Assembly: GCA_964023275.1 (NCBI GenBank)
Contig: OZ029913.1
Span: 46,937,976 to 47,001,975, forward strand
DNA length: 64,000 nt
Direction: 5' to 3'
DNA from: Norana najaformis
Taxonomy: Eukaryota > Annelida > Clitellata > Crassiclitellata > Hormogastridae
The position numbers and the translations under genes are program-made. The notes under the pieces are model-generated. The model made no database searches, had not been told where the DNA came from, and saw only the letters and a list, made by a program, of their open reading frames with translations. Of this stretch, positions 22,348-33,919 are shown one piece after another (the first letter of the stretch is position 1; the number at the start of each line of letters is the position of its first letter).

Positions 22348-23204
22348 AGAGTAATGCTTAGCTGGGTTAGGAGTGGCGTGGGTTGCTACCGTCGCTCCTG
22401 TAATTCCTGGTGGCAGCTCCACGGCCTCTAGCGGTGCCACTGCACTCGTTTCGTGCGATAGTGGTCACCCTAGTGTGCCCACCGATTGCTTTCTGTCGGT
22501 GATGTTAGATGGCAATGAGGTATACCTTCTTTCAGAGGTCGATTGGTTGGATATCGTGGGAGAAAGAGCCTAGTAATCTGCGTCGTGTGATCTCGTCGCG
22601 GCGTGAGTGAAAAGCTTGGAATCCTGTGGTGAGATCGACTTCGACTCCCGGAGTCGGGTGCGCCAACACCCGTCGCTCCATCCGTCCCATCAGACTACTT
22701 ATAGGCTGCGTACTCTGGTCTTGTCTGAGACCGATCCGTTCGGGACGGCGGGGAATGGGCCCAGCGCAGCCCACTTAATGCGCGCATTTACTAGAGTCGG
22801 TTCGAGTGCCAACCGATCGGTGCAGAGTGACTTGCACCCTGATCACTGGGCGTCATTGGGGCAGGAGTGTAATCCGGGGTGGAGGGTTGTCACACACCCC
22901 TTCGTCGATGGGTTACAACGAGTGTGCCTGAGGGGCCAGGTACCGGTAGCCCGGTTCGAACACTGGACTAGTGACATGCGGCCACCTGTAAAGCAAGTTA
23001 TGGGCTCGAAGAGGGCCATCCTGTTGAGCGCAGGGTGAAAGCCTGAAACCACGACCCCAGGGGCGGAGGGTGAGGGCAACTACAGCAATCTCTGAACTGG
23101 TGGCGGAAACTGTATCCGATACACTCGTACGTACCGACCAGTCTCTCGTGGACAGTCAACTATTCAGCACGAGTCCACCTCCTGGTCACTCGCGAGAGGG
23201 AGAA
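22307..23204 (+). mobile_element. GC-rich body between two 28S fragments; possible R2 5' region
   Basis: About 0.9 kb distinctly richer in G+C than its surroundings, flanked by 28S pieces (22275-22306 and 23205-23291). A 143-residue frame (22607-23038) is open but has no zinc-finger, Myb or RT motif I can see. It could be R2 5' UTR, an R2-derived non-autonomous element (SIDE-like) or unrelated spacer. The assignment rests on its flanks. Confidence 0.35.
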
Positions 23205-23291
23205 GTTTTGCCCATTGCTAACTGAATATCAAAGTGAAGAAATTCAAAAAGCGCCGGGCAACGGCCTGGAGTGACTAGTACTCTCTTAAGG
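23205..23291 (+). rRNA. Diverged 28S rRNA fragment ending at the R2 site
   Basis: TTTTGCCCATTGCT and TGAATATCAAAGTGAAGAAA track the conserved 28S sequence upstream of the R2 target. The diverged GGGCAACGG...GGAGTGACTAGTA follows, and the fragment closes with a perfect CTCTCTTAAGG. Homology ends directly at the cleavage position; the expected GTAGCCAAATGCC is absent. It is more diverged than the 22275 fragment, so a separate origin is possible. Confidence 0.75.
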
Positions 23292-25000
23292 AATTGGACA
23301 GATCCACTCACGAACCCGCTTGCTGCTAAAGGCCTAAAGACCCCCGAAGTTAAGCCACTGATTAATAGCACCGCTCGCTTCCAAATACTGAAAGGAGATT
23401 TGTGTTCGCAGGCGACCCTTTGGCGGCGCAGGACTCACAAACAATCTTTCTTTCAGTACAGTAAACAGTTCTCAGTTGTCCACGTATCCTATTCATGGCA
23501 CTTAACAACGGTTTTCATCAGTTTGGGCTCGGCCTTTTTCTGTTCGAGTCTAAGTTCGTCTGCTTGCCGTGATCTGCGCCTGCTGAATATATCTCTGCGT
23601 ACCCGTGCTTTTATGTCTCTGCGTACCCGTACTTCGATATATGTGCGTATTCGTGCATTTCTATCTGTGTGTACCAGAGTTTGTGTTCCTGCTTGGCAAC
23701 GTTGACGATATTAACTCGGCTGCAGCAGCGTGCATCTCTGGCATGCCAATGTCGGACAAGTGACAGAAATGTGGAACCGATGTCAGAGGTCAACGCCGCC
23801 ATCAGCCAAAGCGCAAGGGCCGTCTGCCGTTATTCAAAAGCATTTACAATGTTAAGAACGAGAACAAAATGAGATTTGCTTTCATGTTTACTACCCACAT
23901 CTGGTCCTGTCAAGCCTAAAACATAATCTATTTAAGTCCGATTCCAGTTCAACCTTGAAGCTAACCAAATCTCCTCCCTTTCTCTTGGATTAGTCTGCAT
24001 GTCTACATCTGTCCATATTTCTCTGTCTACAATTTGCTGTCTGCCTCTCTTTGTTCCTCAATTGGCATGTCTTCATCTTGGCACGTTTGCCTCTCCTGAT
24101 GCCTGTTCCTCGCTTAGCCTATCCAACCAACGTCGTTTGTATGCTGAAGTTACTTCGAAGCACTTGCATGGAGATTAGCTTGAGACTTACTTAGGGTCTG
24201 ACCTGAAGAAAAACTTTCATTTACTCAGAAGACGCTGTTAAGCAATTCTAAAGCAGAACAGGCGAATTTTTGTGATGCACAAAAGCATGGAATTTCTGGT
24301 CGCAATACTCGAAATACTCATGGTCAAAATACTCAGTACTTCCACTATTTCATTAACCTACTGCGAAATCAGTTCACGTTGTTAACTTCGCATACTCTTC
24401 ATAAAGTTACAGCAAGTACTGCTAAACCAGTTCACTGAAAAATTCGAAGTCACTGCGAATTTCGGGAGAAATGAAGTGACCCCCTTAATATAGAATTCAA
24501 CAATATTAGACCCGTTCTTTACACTGGACACGTGAAAGTGTCACTTGAAGCGATCATCGATTGATGCCTTGTTCATAATTATAACGGTGGTTTATATTAG
24601 ATTAGCATTAAATTATATTAGATTGCATTACATTACACTAGGTCAGTCCGGCTGCATGACCGCACTTCTTCAAGACGACAAGAATCCAAAACAATCTGTG
24701 TACTTCGTCAATCGATAGATCCAGCGCTCTTACAACTCAAAGCCCTCTTTCGGAAAATAATATGTTGCATACATAAAACAGACCTACGACGAATACTTTC
24801 TCATGCAAATTATGCAAATACCGAAAGAGCAGCACACGCCCTCTTGCTGTGAATACTAATGAAATGAAGAGAAAGAGTTGCCTCTTTGGAGCGACCTGCA
24901 GACATAATAAACATGTTTTCATTTCAACTAAAAGAGAGCCCTTCGAAGAAAAACAGCCTCTAACCGCTACCTTAAGAGCGGATCCAAGAGACACTCCTGC
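23292..25000. other. No recognised gene
   Basis: Short frames only. ATTAGATT-type near-repeats occur at 24596-24640. No RT, transposase or splice-supported exon was recognised. Confidence 0.5.
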
Positions 25001-25017
25001 CAAGGCCCCATATAAGT

Positions 25018-25083
25018 CTAGAGAAGGTGTCTGTGGCTACAGTGGCTAGAGAAGGTGTCTGTGGCTACAGTGGCTAGAGAAGT
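25018..25083. repeat. 28-bp tandem duplication
   Basis: GAGAAGGTGTCTGTGGCTAC with its CAGTGGCTA spacer occurs twice in direct succession, followed by a partial third unit. Confidence 0.9.
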
Positions 25084-25394
25084 ATACACTGGTCTCCCCG
25101 GATCCGCTTTAGTACACTTACAAGTTGTTCTTAGCAACGGCTTTCCAGACTCAAATGAGGGGAATCAATTGAGTCTCTGGCTGCATTGGTTTTGTAATGT
25201 TGACCGAATGGCAAAGAAGCCACTGCATGAGAGATTCGAACGAAAGAGAAGCAGACAAAAGACTAATTAAGGCTGCGAAGACATACAAGACTCAGGCTTA
25301 TTAGCATGAGAAAAGCACTGGACCTAACGAATTACCGAAAACAATGAAAGTCATTAATTTGCATCCGATCACCGCAAATGACTTGCGTCAGGAA

Positions 25395-25525
25395 CTGATA
25401 ATGATGATGACGACAACACAATGATGACAACGATAATGATGATGACAATGATGATGATGACTATGATGGCGACGATGATTAACGCAGCGATAAAGTGATA
25501 ACGATGATGATAATGACGACGACAT
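25395..25525. repeat. Degenerate ATGATGACG repeat
   Basis: Imperfect GATGAT/GACGAC trinucleotide tract. Confidence 0.8.
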
Positions 25526-26990
25526 TAAAGGGAACACTGTGGCGAAGGAGAAGATACTGGTCTACAAAGTATGCTTCACAAAGAAAATGAAGTTAGTAAC
25601 ATGACCTCCTAAAAGATTATTGACATCTGACATCTTAATTTTTTAAATTCAAATTTTTTGCGTATAATTGTGTGTGTATATATATAGGCATATATGTGTG
25701 TATCAATATATTATATAGGCCCATACGTGTATAAAAGTTTTAAATATTCTACATATAAGCATCGCATGTCCAGGAATATAGTAGGCCTACACAAAGGGTG
25801 TAGTGAAGTATGCAATTGTAGCAGGTCGGATTGAAATACCCTAATCTGGCGCCTCTGGTGGCTGTTGGCATTCTTTCCACTGCTAATGGATGCAACACCG
25901 GCTGCTTCTGCTGCTGCAACGCATCGAGAGGTCACACTGTTCGCCGTCCTGTCTTTGACTGGAATGCCAATTAGGAACGCAGATGGGCCACATCCGTCAC
26001 ATCAAAGGAAGGCCATGTTGCCGCCAGCTTTTCCTACACCCGCCTGCCCTACCTCCCACGCATTCGGCCGGCTGCGAATATCGAAGTGTCTATACGAATT
26101 ACGAAGATACTAAGGTGACTTAGAAGAATGTGAAGACTACGCGACGTTCGGGACAGAAAGGCAACCTTCAAACATACACAAACAACATTATGTCGTTCCT
26201 TTAAACCCTCGACTAATCTGTGACTACTCTCAGTACTATGAGTACTCTGATTATGCAAAAGAGCATCTTGAGTAATCTTTGTACTCTGAGCATATTAAGA
26301 ACATATTAGTCTAAGTACCCTACGATTCCTCGCTCTGCCAATGGACACATGGCGTGGTAATAAATGTCTTACTTACTAATTACTGTCAGGACTTTGAAAA
26401 CACTAAGTACACAGTATTCTGAGTCTGCTGTGCATACTATTCAGAAGATGAAATAATATTTCAATGGGACAAATATTTACGGCGAAAGTCAGAGCTTCTT
26501 CAATGTGCAACGATTACCAATATCCTACAGTGAAGACTTCAATCATGGTTTTGCCATGTGCAATCAGAAAGAACTCCGGTGGACTGAATACCACACAAAG
26601 CACTACATTCAAGATTTGAAGGAAAAGAAAACACAAAGTAATGCCACGACTACGCTTGATGGACCCTATAAACGAAGGCATATAAGACTTGGACTAAATA
26701 TCGGAAAAGCACAAAATGTGACAAATGACCGTTCATTCGCAACCATCGCCTCTCATGGCTGGCGTCAAGAACTGATGATGACGACGACGATGACCACAAT
26801 GATAAAACTGGAAGATGCAGCTATGAAGACAACATTTTTACATTTTCAGAAATTCATGATCCATATGTTGAATTCTGAGTTATTCAATCAAAATATTTGC
26901 AATTACGAGATCCATGCTATAATAAACGTTTAAAGCTTTGAAACTGCGTGGCTGAAGCAGAAAGATTTATCAGATTTATCTGTCATTTGC
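25526..26990. other. No recognised gene
   Basis: A 142-codon frame at 26505-26933 has no motif I recognise and is low in complexity near its end. Other frames are short. Confidence 0.45.
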
Positions 26991-27009
26991 CGAGCTACGC
27001 ACAATCGTG

Positions 27010-27085
27010 CAAACAACCCAAGGGTCAGATCAGTCAGCAGGTTCGTATCTAAGAGGGTTGGTTACGGGTTCAAACCCCTAAACAT
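27010..27085 (+). repeat. tRNA-like SINE head (candidate)
   Basis: GGTTACGGGTTCAAACCCC (27059-27077) is a good Pol III B-box/T-arm. An A-box-like CAGTCAGCAGGTTCG lies about 35 bp upstream. A full cloverleaf was not built, so a SINE head or tRNA relic is more likely than a working tRNA. Confidence 0.35.
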
Positions 27086-27089
27086 TTTC

Positions 27090-29820
27090 GATTAAAAAAC
27101 ACTCTAAATGGTCGTTACAAAGCAGGGGATTTTTAAAAAGTAGGGGCCTAATCGGAAAAGTCATACAAGAACTGGGACTAAAGTATCTGTGCTGAAAGTA
27201 GAATAAGGTCATAAAGAAACTGGGAAGAATTAGGTTATTATAGCTTCTAAAACCTTGTGGACTAAAGGAGGTCATAAAAATTTCATGCTTTACAAAACGC
27301 CGTCTAGATTTTTTCTGCATATGGCTCTTCCAGTGGCGCATGTTGAGTAAATGAATAATTAACAAATGAACCAATCGATGTGCTTTCTAGTAGGCCTTAC
27401 CTCAAGGAAGTGTCACAAGGCGTGAGAGTTCCAACTCTACCGGCGTTCATGTAGATATGTAGGCACTTACGCACATACAAGGGCGATTCCAGGAGCAGTC
27501 CGTCCATGTCTTATGTGAGTTTGAGGAAGAAGCCACTGGGTTTGCTCGCCTCGAAACTGTTTATGTCTACGGTGGGGGTTGGTTGGTTGATTATTTAGTT
27601 AGTTATTATAGCGCCTTTCAAGTAGGCCTACTTCACAAAAAGCGTCACCAACACTAGCCCGAATGTCGCTGAAGGCATTAAGAACAAAATGAGCAGCAAG
27701 CAAACAGTGCTTAGATGACTAGAAGAGTCAACACTGGTGGGCTTCGGCACACACAGAACCCAACCAACGAATTTCCATCCAGAGTTGACTGTAGACACCA
27801 TGTTCACAGACCCCGGACCGCGTTGCATCGAGGATGAGGAACGAAGACGGCCGATGAAGTAAGCAAGCACAAGGTTACCTCTGTTTAGCACTCGTTCACA
27901 GATGGAAGAAGAAGCAGCGTCCCAATATCTCTCTCGGACCATCGTCGATATGCAGAACAGGCATTCGTTGCCAGCAGGCCGATTAGTCGCAGAACCTCAC
28001 CGTATTGACTTCGAAGACTCCTCACCCTTCCTTCTCCCAATCCAAAATTTTCGGTTGCAGACGACGTGTGTAGTTCTCTACGTCTCAGGTTTGACTGCCC
28101 AGCTCGGAGTCTATTCACCATCTATATAAGTGGACCAGTCTAATAGAGGTGAGGCTTCGGTGAAATGCGACCAAATACCGTCCAAAGACGCACAAAATCC
28201 ACGACGAAAACGAAAGATTACTCCAAACGCCGACTCAGTTACAGTAGAAGTCCGAACAAGCAAAGATTACTTTAATATTGAGACGAACAATCATTCGAGA
28301 TAACAACATTTTAAAACAACGGCAAACATGGCACAGACATGCGCGTAGGTTATGCATGGTTACTTATTAAACTTGGAAGTGATAAGCGGAAAGCAAAGAA
28401 AATGTCAGCAATAAATACGATCTTGCCCACCTTCGATACGAGTGCCTTAAATCCAATACATGCAAACCGGATCTTTCTCTTCCACTTAAGGCAATCTCGG
28501 ACTTAGTTCTAGCTTCTTCTTTTTGTTGTTCTTCTTGTTCTTCTTAATACTCTTCTTTTACATTGTTACCACAGAATCGTGAGCCTAGCGCAACAGAAGA
28601 GATGCTAATTTCTGAGTGAATTGCTATTTCTAAATTGCGCCAAATTTAAAAAGAAATCCAAACTTTCGAAACGATTTCAGACAAACAGGTCATGACCGCA
28701 GTGTCTTTCGCCCACAGATCTGTTAACCGTGGTGGCAGCAAAGAGCTTTCGACGCTGAAGCCACAGCGTATACTGGAAGCACTGAAGAGACGGACGCCCA
28801 TGAAGACAGACTAGAATCGGAACAGATGTAACGCTGCAGCACTGTCTAATAGAGCGCATATTAGCGAGGGGAAATGTACCGCGTGCGCCGTGAATTCTGT
28901 GGTCCTACCGGCCACTGTAACAACTTCCAAATGTGATAATGTTTGGCAAATACGTGGCTGTCAATAGACGAGCTTTGATACCTTGTTCTAAAAACAGTCT
29001 CAACAAGTGCAGCCTTCTTTCAGAATATACTTAGGTGTTTGAAAAGCCACTTAGAAAATGCAACCAATTGTTTACATACCTTAGCCTTGAAAGGCACTTC
29101 ACATATGAGATCGTACCTGAGAAAATCCTCAAAAAGTCGACAAATACCAAAATTGGGTTTGACCCTTTAGTTGATTGAGATGTAATTGCTGAATAATTGT
29201 GTAAAAACGGCATGTTTTTATGACACATACTGTAGTAGAAAACGTACAATTTTTAAAGTCTCTGCGGCTACTTTTGAGAAATCACGAGTTAAAGCCCTTA
29301 ACATAACTGTGCCCCGACTCAAGTCGCTGTGCCTAGGCTTCGTGCACTTCTGCGAGTATAGAAAATTGGAGCATATTCATATGCCTCGGAGCCTGCCATT
29401 AATGTTATCTCAATAGAAAACTGGTTAAGATGAATATTTACATAACTTCGTCATTTTCATAATAATGGTTGCAATCCACTTCAAATAAGGGCACCAATGT
29501 TAATCAAGTTTTTCTAGCAAAGTTCATAATAGAATTAAAAATAAATATACTTGCACAGCGAAACTTTAAATAGGAACTTGTAGTTTGATAGCTAACACAA
29601 CCAGGAATGCAAATATGCAAAGAGTTCTTTTGGCCCATTTTATACCTAACTACCTTCTGATTAATAAAAATGCGTTTCTTACAAATTAACTTTTCGACTT
29701 TCTGATGGTTTTCTCAGGCACGGTGGATAGATACATATGCTGGATAAAGATTGCAAGAAGAGCAGTCCCTTGAGGTAACGCCGATAGGGAGAGCTATGGA
29801 TACATGCATGAAGTATTAAC
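27090..29820. other. No recognised gene
   Basis: Frames at 27628-28129 on both strands overlap each other and carry no known motif. The remainder is ordinary AT-rich sequence. Confidence 0.45.
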
Positions 29821-29825
29821 CGACG

Positions 29826-29960
29826 TGCGAGGGTCGGTGTTTAGTCCTGTCCTCGTCGTCTGATCTCTGCGCCCGGAGTTCGAGTTCCGCTGCGTCCTAA
29901 TCAGTATCACCAAATGAAATGAGCTTTATCATTTTTGAAATGCTAAATAAAAATTTTTAA
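29826..29960 (+). repeat. tRNA-like SINE candidate
   Basis: A B-box-like GAGTTCGAGTTCC (29876-29888) follows a GC-rich segment with weak A-box likeness, then an AT-rich tail with AAATGAAATGAGC. The AAATGAGC motif resembles the tail of the SINE at 47.7-47.97 kb. Weak support. Confidence 0.3.
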
Positions 29961-30034
29961 ACGAAAGTTTCCAGCTGAGGATTGTTTCTTCAGAGAACGC
30001 ATCTCAATCATGCTCCATTTTCGTCCTCCAAATC

Positions 30035-30240
30035 CTACTTGTCTCCCTTCTATTTCTCCTCTTTCTCCTCTTCCTTTCCTCCACTTATCTCTTTTCCTCT
30101 TCTTTCACCTCCTTCTTTTCCTCTTTCTCTTTCTCTTCTTTCTCCTCCCTTTTCCTCTTTCTCTTCCTTCTCCTCCTTTTTCTGTTCCTCTAATCTAATC
30201 CAATCTAATCCAATCTAATTTAATCTAATCTAATCTAATG
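30035..30240. repeat. Pyrimidine tract and (TAATC)n array
   Basis: TCTCCT/CTTTCT-rich tract (30040-30190) followed by about nine TAATC/CAATC units (30191-30239). The latter is the 3' tail of the adjacent minus-strand LINE. Confidence 0.9.
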
Positions 30241-30720
30241 ACTTCTATAGCGCCGTTATCATAATGCCCAATGGTCGCTTCAACTAAAATCGTAATCAAA
30301 GTTATAATCTATTAGAGAAGCCAGGTAAAAATTTTATAGGTCACAGAAACTAGAAATTATGCTGCGGTGGGTAAGCAAGTTGAAACAAATGACTCTTAGG
30401 TTTGGACCTCGGTGATATCACAGAACTGACAGAACGAAAAAACTTGGCAGCGAATTTCAAAGCTGTAAACCAGCACGCGAGAACGCTTTAGAATTCAACA
30501 CTGTTCTGATACGAGGGACAAAAAGAGTCATGGTGTCCAATTGATCGAGTGCAATATTTGTAGATATGAAGTTGGCATGGAGCAGAGATAATAGGGTTAC
30601 AGTAGTCAAGGCGGCTAGAAACCTGTTGCTAGTGGGATTAAGACAGTATGAGGCAAAAGAGATCTGATTCTACGAATATCCCGTAGGTGAAATTCAGAGG
30701 ATTTGCATATCCCTAGACCT
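30191..30720 (-). mobile_element. Family B-type LINE, C-terminal and 3' fragment
   Basis: The minus strand gives VLACWFTALKFAAKFFRSVS followed by FKPK-like and LFQLAYPP remnants, the place where family members read FSVAAPKLWN...FKSRLKTHLF. It ends in CTATAGCGCCGTTAT sequence and a GATTA tail at 30191. Related 3' ends occur at 54740 and 59660. Confidence 0.6.
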
Positions 30721-30745
30721 CATGCGCATTTAGTCTAACGCATCT

Positions 30746-30749
<4 letters not shown>

Positions 30750-30816
<67 letters not shown>

Positions 30817-31135
30817 TCTACCCGAGGTATATATGATCCCTCAGGATTTAAAAAATATCCGGAGATTGCAAAATTCTGGGAGGGCAAGAAATGGTCAAGA
30901 TCTGGCGGAGCAAAAGTACCGTGGAAGGCAACAGCATTGAAGTGTTGAATTGTGATAGCAATACTTTGGAAAAGATAACTGGTTTCTCTCGTGTCACCGG
31001 TTATACGAGAGAGATATAACGCCCTAACTCTGTTATGAAGAGTAGGACACTACTGTTTACTGGGCCGAGAGTCTCGAACGCCAAAGGGAAAAAGTGGTAA
31101 TTCTGTGCAAGATTATTATTATTGATTATAAGATT
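30750..31135 (-). mobile_element. Family A LINE C-terminus with (AAT)n tail
   Basis: The minus strand reads FFPLAFETLGPVNSSVLLFI then TELGRYISLVTGDTRETSY, YLFQSIAITIQHFNAVAFHG and a stop. The ATGATCCCTCAGG end module comes next, and the (TTA)n tract at 30750-30815 is its tail. This is the clearest view of the family A 3' end in the window. Confidence 0.75.
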
Positions 31136-31176
31136 ATTATTGTTGTTTTTGTTATTGTTATTAATGTTGTTGTTAC

Positions 31177-31711
31177 TAGGGCTGCCAACCCTCCCGGATT
31201 CGCCTGGACAGTCCCGGAATAGGCCTTGTGCGTCCCGGGTCCCGGATTGATACCAAATTGTCCCGGAACTTGGTGTAAATATCCACTTCACCAAATGTTG
31301 TTCTTTCGCACATTAAGCTCGAACAGCCGGGCGTAAATAAGTTCTACAGAGTTACCACAGAACAGAGAGTAGTTAGGTTAGTAGACCCAATAAATGAAAT
31401 CCGCAAATTGCATCATGCATGTATATATAAACCTCGCTAGTGCTAGGCCCTGAAGCCTGGTAGGTTACTAGAATTTAATAAACGTTTTGCTCTTGAAGTT
31501 GATTCAGATTTTATATATAGGCCACTTGTCTCTTGATGATTTGAGTTAAATCATTTGACTGCAATTTTTAACGACTATTTGCAGTAGATCCTATATTAGG
31601 CTGACGCAACATTCGTTACAGACAGTGATGTGGACAGGGTAAATTGGTACTGACATATCAAGTGACTATGCGGGCGTCCCGGATTGGCAGAATCAAAAGT
31701 TGGCAGCCCTA
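31177..31711. mobile_element. hAT-type MITE with 8-bp target duplication
   Basis: 535 bp bounded by inverted ends TAGGGCTGCCAAC / GTTGGCAGCCCTA, with TCCCGGATT-type subterminal repeats in both arms. It is flanked by identical 8-bp copies of GTTGTTAC at 31169-31176 and 31712-31719. The end sequence and duplication length are those of hAT elements. No coding capacity. It landed in a TTG/TTA microsatellite that forms part of a family A LINE tail. Confidence 0.92.
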
Positions 31712-31884
31712 GTTGTTACTGTTATTGTTGTTATTATTATTTTTATGCCCAAGGTACTTATGATCCCTCGGGACTTATAAAAAACGCTCCAGAGAAAAAA
31801 CTGTTGGGTTGGCTAAATCTCGTCAAGTTTTGGCAAAGAGAAGGTGCTTATTATTATAATTGTTATTTGTTGTTATTATTATTA

Positions 31885-33110
31885 TTATTATTTTTACCCG
31901 AGATAGAAATGATCCCTCAGGAACTAATAAATTAAGTTAGGAGTATAAAATGATCTCTGAGATCCCAGCCGTCTGAAAATATGTCTCTGAATGCAATGGC
32001 ATTGTAACTCTGGACACAGATAGAGAGGCGCTGGAAAAGGAAACGAGTCTCACGGTCGTCTACGGCGACTGCAGAAGTGCGACGCCCCAACTTTGAAAGA
32101 AATTCTGTACCTTCAGCATTTATTGGACCAAGGGTCTCAAAGGCAATGGAAACAAACTTGTGGGTTGTAGGCAGAAGTGCATATTTTGCAGACTTATGGG
32201 TTGCTGTTCTTCAGCTGCAGAATCTGCTGAAATCGCTGTCTGCGACAAGTAGGAGATGGCACAAGTATGGACCACTGTAGCATCCCAGGTCATATATTTT
32301 CCAGCCGCCCAAGGAACAAGTGTAGCACCATCGGGCCGCTTGCCGTCAGTCCGCAGGAGACCCATTGGCTACTTCGTGCTTGGATCGTCTGCACTCTGGA
32401 ATGAGCGCCAAATGATATCATTTATGGCATGATGGCGAATAAAGCGTCCCATAGATAGTTTGCAAACTAACCCATGGTGTCCTTCTGGGCCAACAGCATC
32501 TCCACATCGACATGTATGGGGGCGACAAAGATCAAGGCCCAGACGAAGACCAACTGCCACCCTCACCGCCTCAGCATCCAAGCAGAGACCATAAAGCCAA
32601 TCGCCAGGGTGAGGATAACAGACAGCAGCCAGCCCGATCCACAGGTTTCTGGCGGAGGCTCAAAATGACAGCTTATCCTTCTCCACCAACAGCCGATCCC
32701 ATGTACCCTGCTTAGCAGGCAGAGGATCCAGAACAGCTGGAAGAGTGTCTTGGCGTGCCACCAACATTTCCTCAAAGTAAGTGTCTGGGGCATTGGTGCA
32801 TTTGATCAGAATGGCAGACTAAAGTTCCAGAGTGGTCGCAGCTGATGCCTTATAGGCTGAAGAAGCCAGCGACGACACTCTTCTCAAACCTAGTCCACCA
32901 TCTCGAACGAGGAGTGAGACCAGCATCCACTGGTGGTCATTCAAACTAATGTTGATGATGCGTTCAAGCCCTTCCCTCATTATTTGGTCCAACCGTCCCA
33001 GCATAGGATGATTTTGGCAAGGGGAACGGCGAAGCACATAACTAAGCTTAGGGGCACCAAAGGAGGACCTTAAGAGGATGAGGCTGCTCTGTGCTGGCAA
33101 TTTGCACAGA
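31885..33110 (-). mobile_element. Family A LINE, 3' half, decayed
   Basis: Reading the minus strand from 33100: RSSFGAPKLSYVLRRSPCQN, INISLNDHQWMLVSLLVRDG (GGLGLRRVSSLASSAYKASA), then VGLRLGLDLCRPHTCRCGDA, HHAINDIIWRSFQSADDPST and DGKRPDGATLVPWAAGKYMT. The end module and TTA tail lie at 31870-31920. RT is missing, and at least two frame changes occur. The Cys/His segment (CRPHTCRCG...HGLVC) is the family hallmark. Confidence 0.78.
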
Positions 33111-33177
33111 TCACCAATGGCTTTCCCAAGGGCCTCACAATGTGCCTGAAGGATGTCATCTAGAGCGGAGCCTTTAT

Positions 33178-33331
<154 letters not shown>

Positions 33332-33579
33332 GAAGTGACATTACTTCAGGAAGTGTTCCGGGACCATTGCTTAGTTCGGGGTAGACAGATCAATTACTTC
33401 TGAGTGGGTTAAAAGCGGCACTTAAAATGGGCAAATAGCGGCACTTAGGAATGGTTTAAAATTATGCTCATCTGTGCTCTTAAAGTGACAGTAACTTTAG
33501 AGGTTTAATAGCGACAGTACCAGTAGGCGTGGTTAAACACCACCGTGACTTTACGGGTGGTTAAAAACAACATCATCTA

Positions 33580-33790
33580 CTACTCTTATATATACATAAT
33601 ATATATATATCATAGATGCATATATTGTATGCATTTCATATTATTTATGTATACACACGTGTATCACATCGCCGAATATCTCTATCGGCACATGTATGCA
33701 GGCAAGCATTATGTCTGTCTGTCCGCATGTAAGTATGTATGTATGGACGCATGTGTATGCACGTAAGTAAGTATGTATGTATGCATTAAG
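33580..33790. repeat. TA-rich and (TATG)n repeats
   Basis: TATA-type tract at 33585-33615 and degenerate GTATGTATG units at 33725-33785. Confidence 0.8.
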
Positions 33791-33919
33791 GTGGCCCTTA
33801 TTCATATGGTGAAAATTAATTGCAAAGCAATATTAGATCTCACCCTTTCAAAATATTCCTTATTATAAAAAATATTATGTGCAAATTTTGAGCAAAAATT
33901 TTAATATTTGCAAGTCGCT

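Noticed and set aside
22607..23038. 143-aa ORF between the 28S fragments as a real protein
   Set aside because: No motif, and GC-rich sequence favours chance open frames; kept only as possible R2 5' region.
23085..23125. Extending the second 28S match upstream (GAACTGGTGG...ATCCGATAC)
   Set aside because: Only short scattered identities; spacing to 23205 disagrees with 28S, so not claimed.
26505..26933. 142-aa ORF as a gene
   Set aside because: No recognisable domain, no splice or promoter support, and a low-complexity Met/Thr run (ATGACG repeat).
27010..27085. Functional tRNA gene
   Set aside because: Good B box, but I could not form acceptor and anticodon stems; SINE head or relic is likelier.
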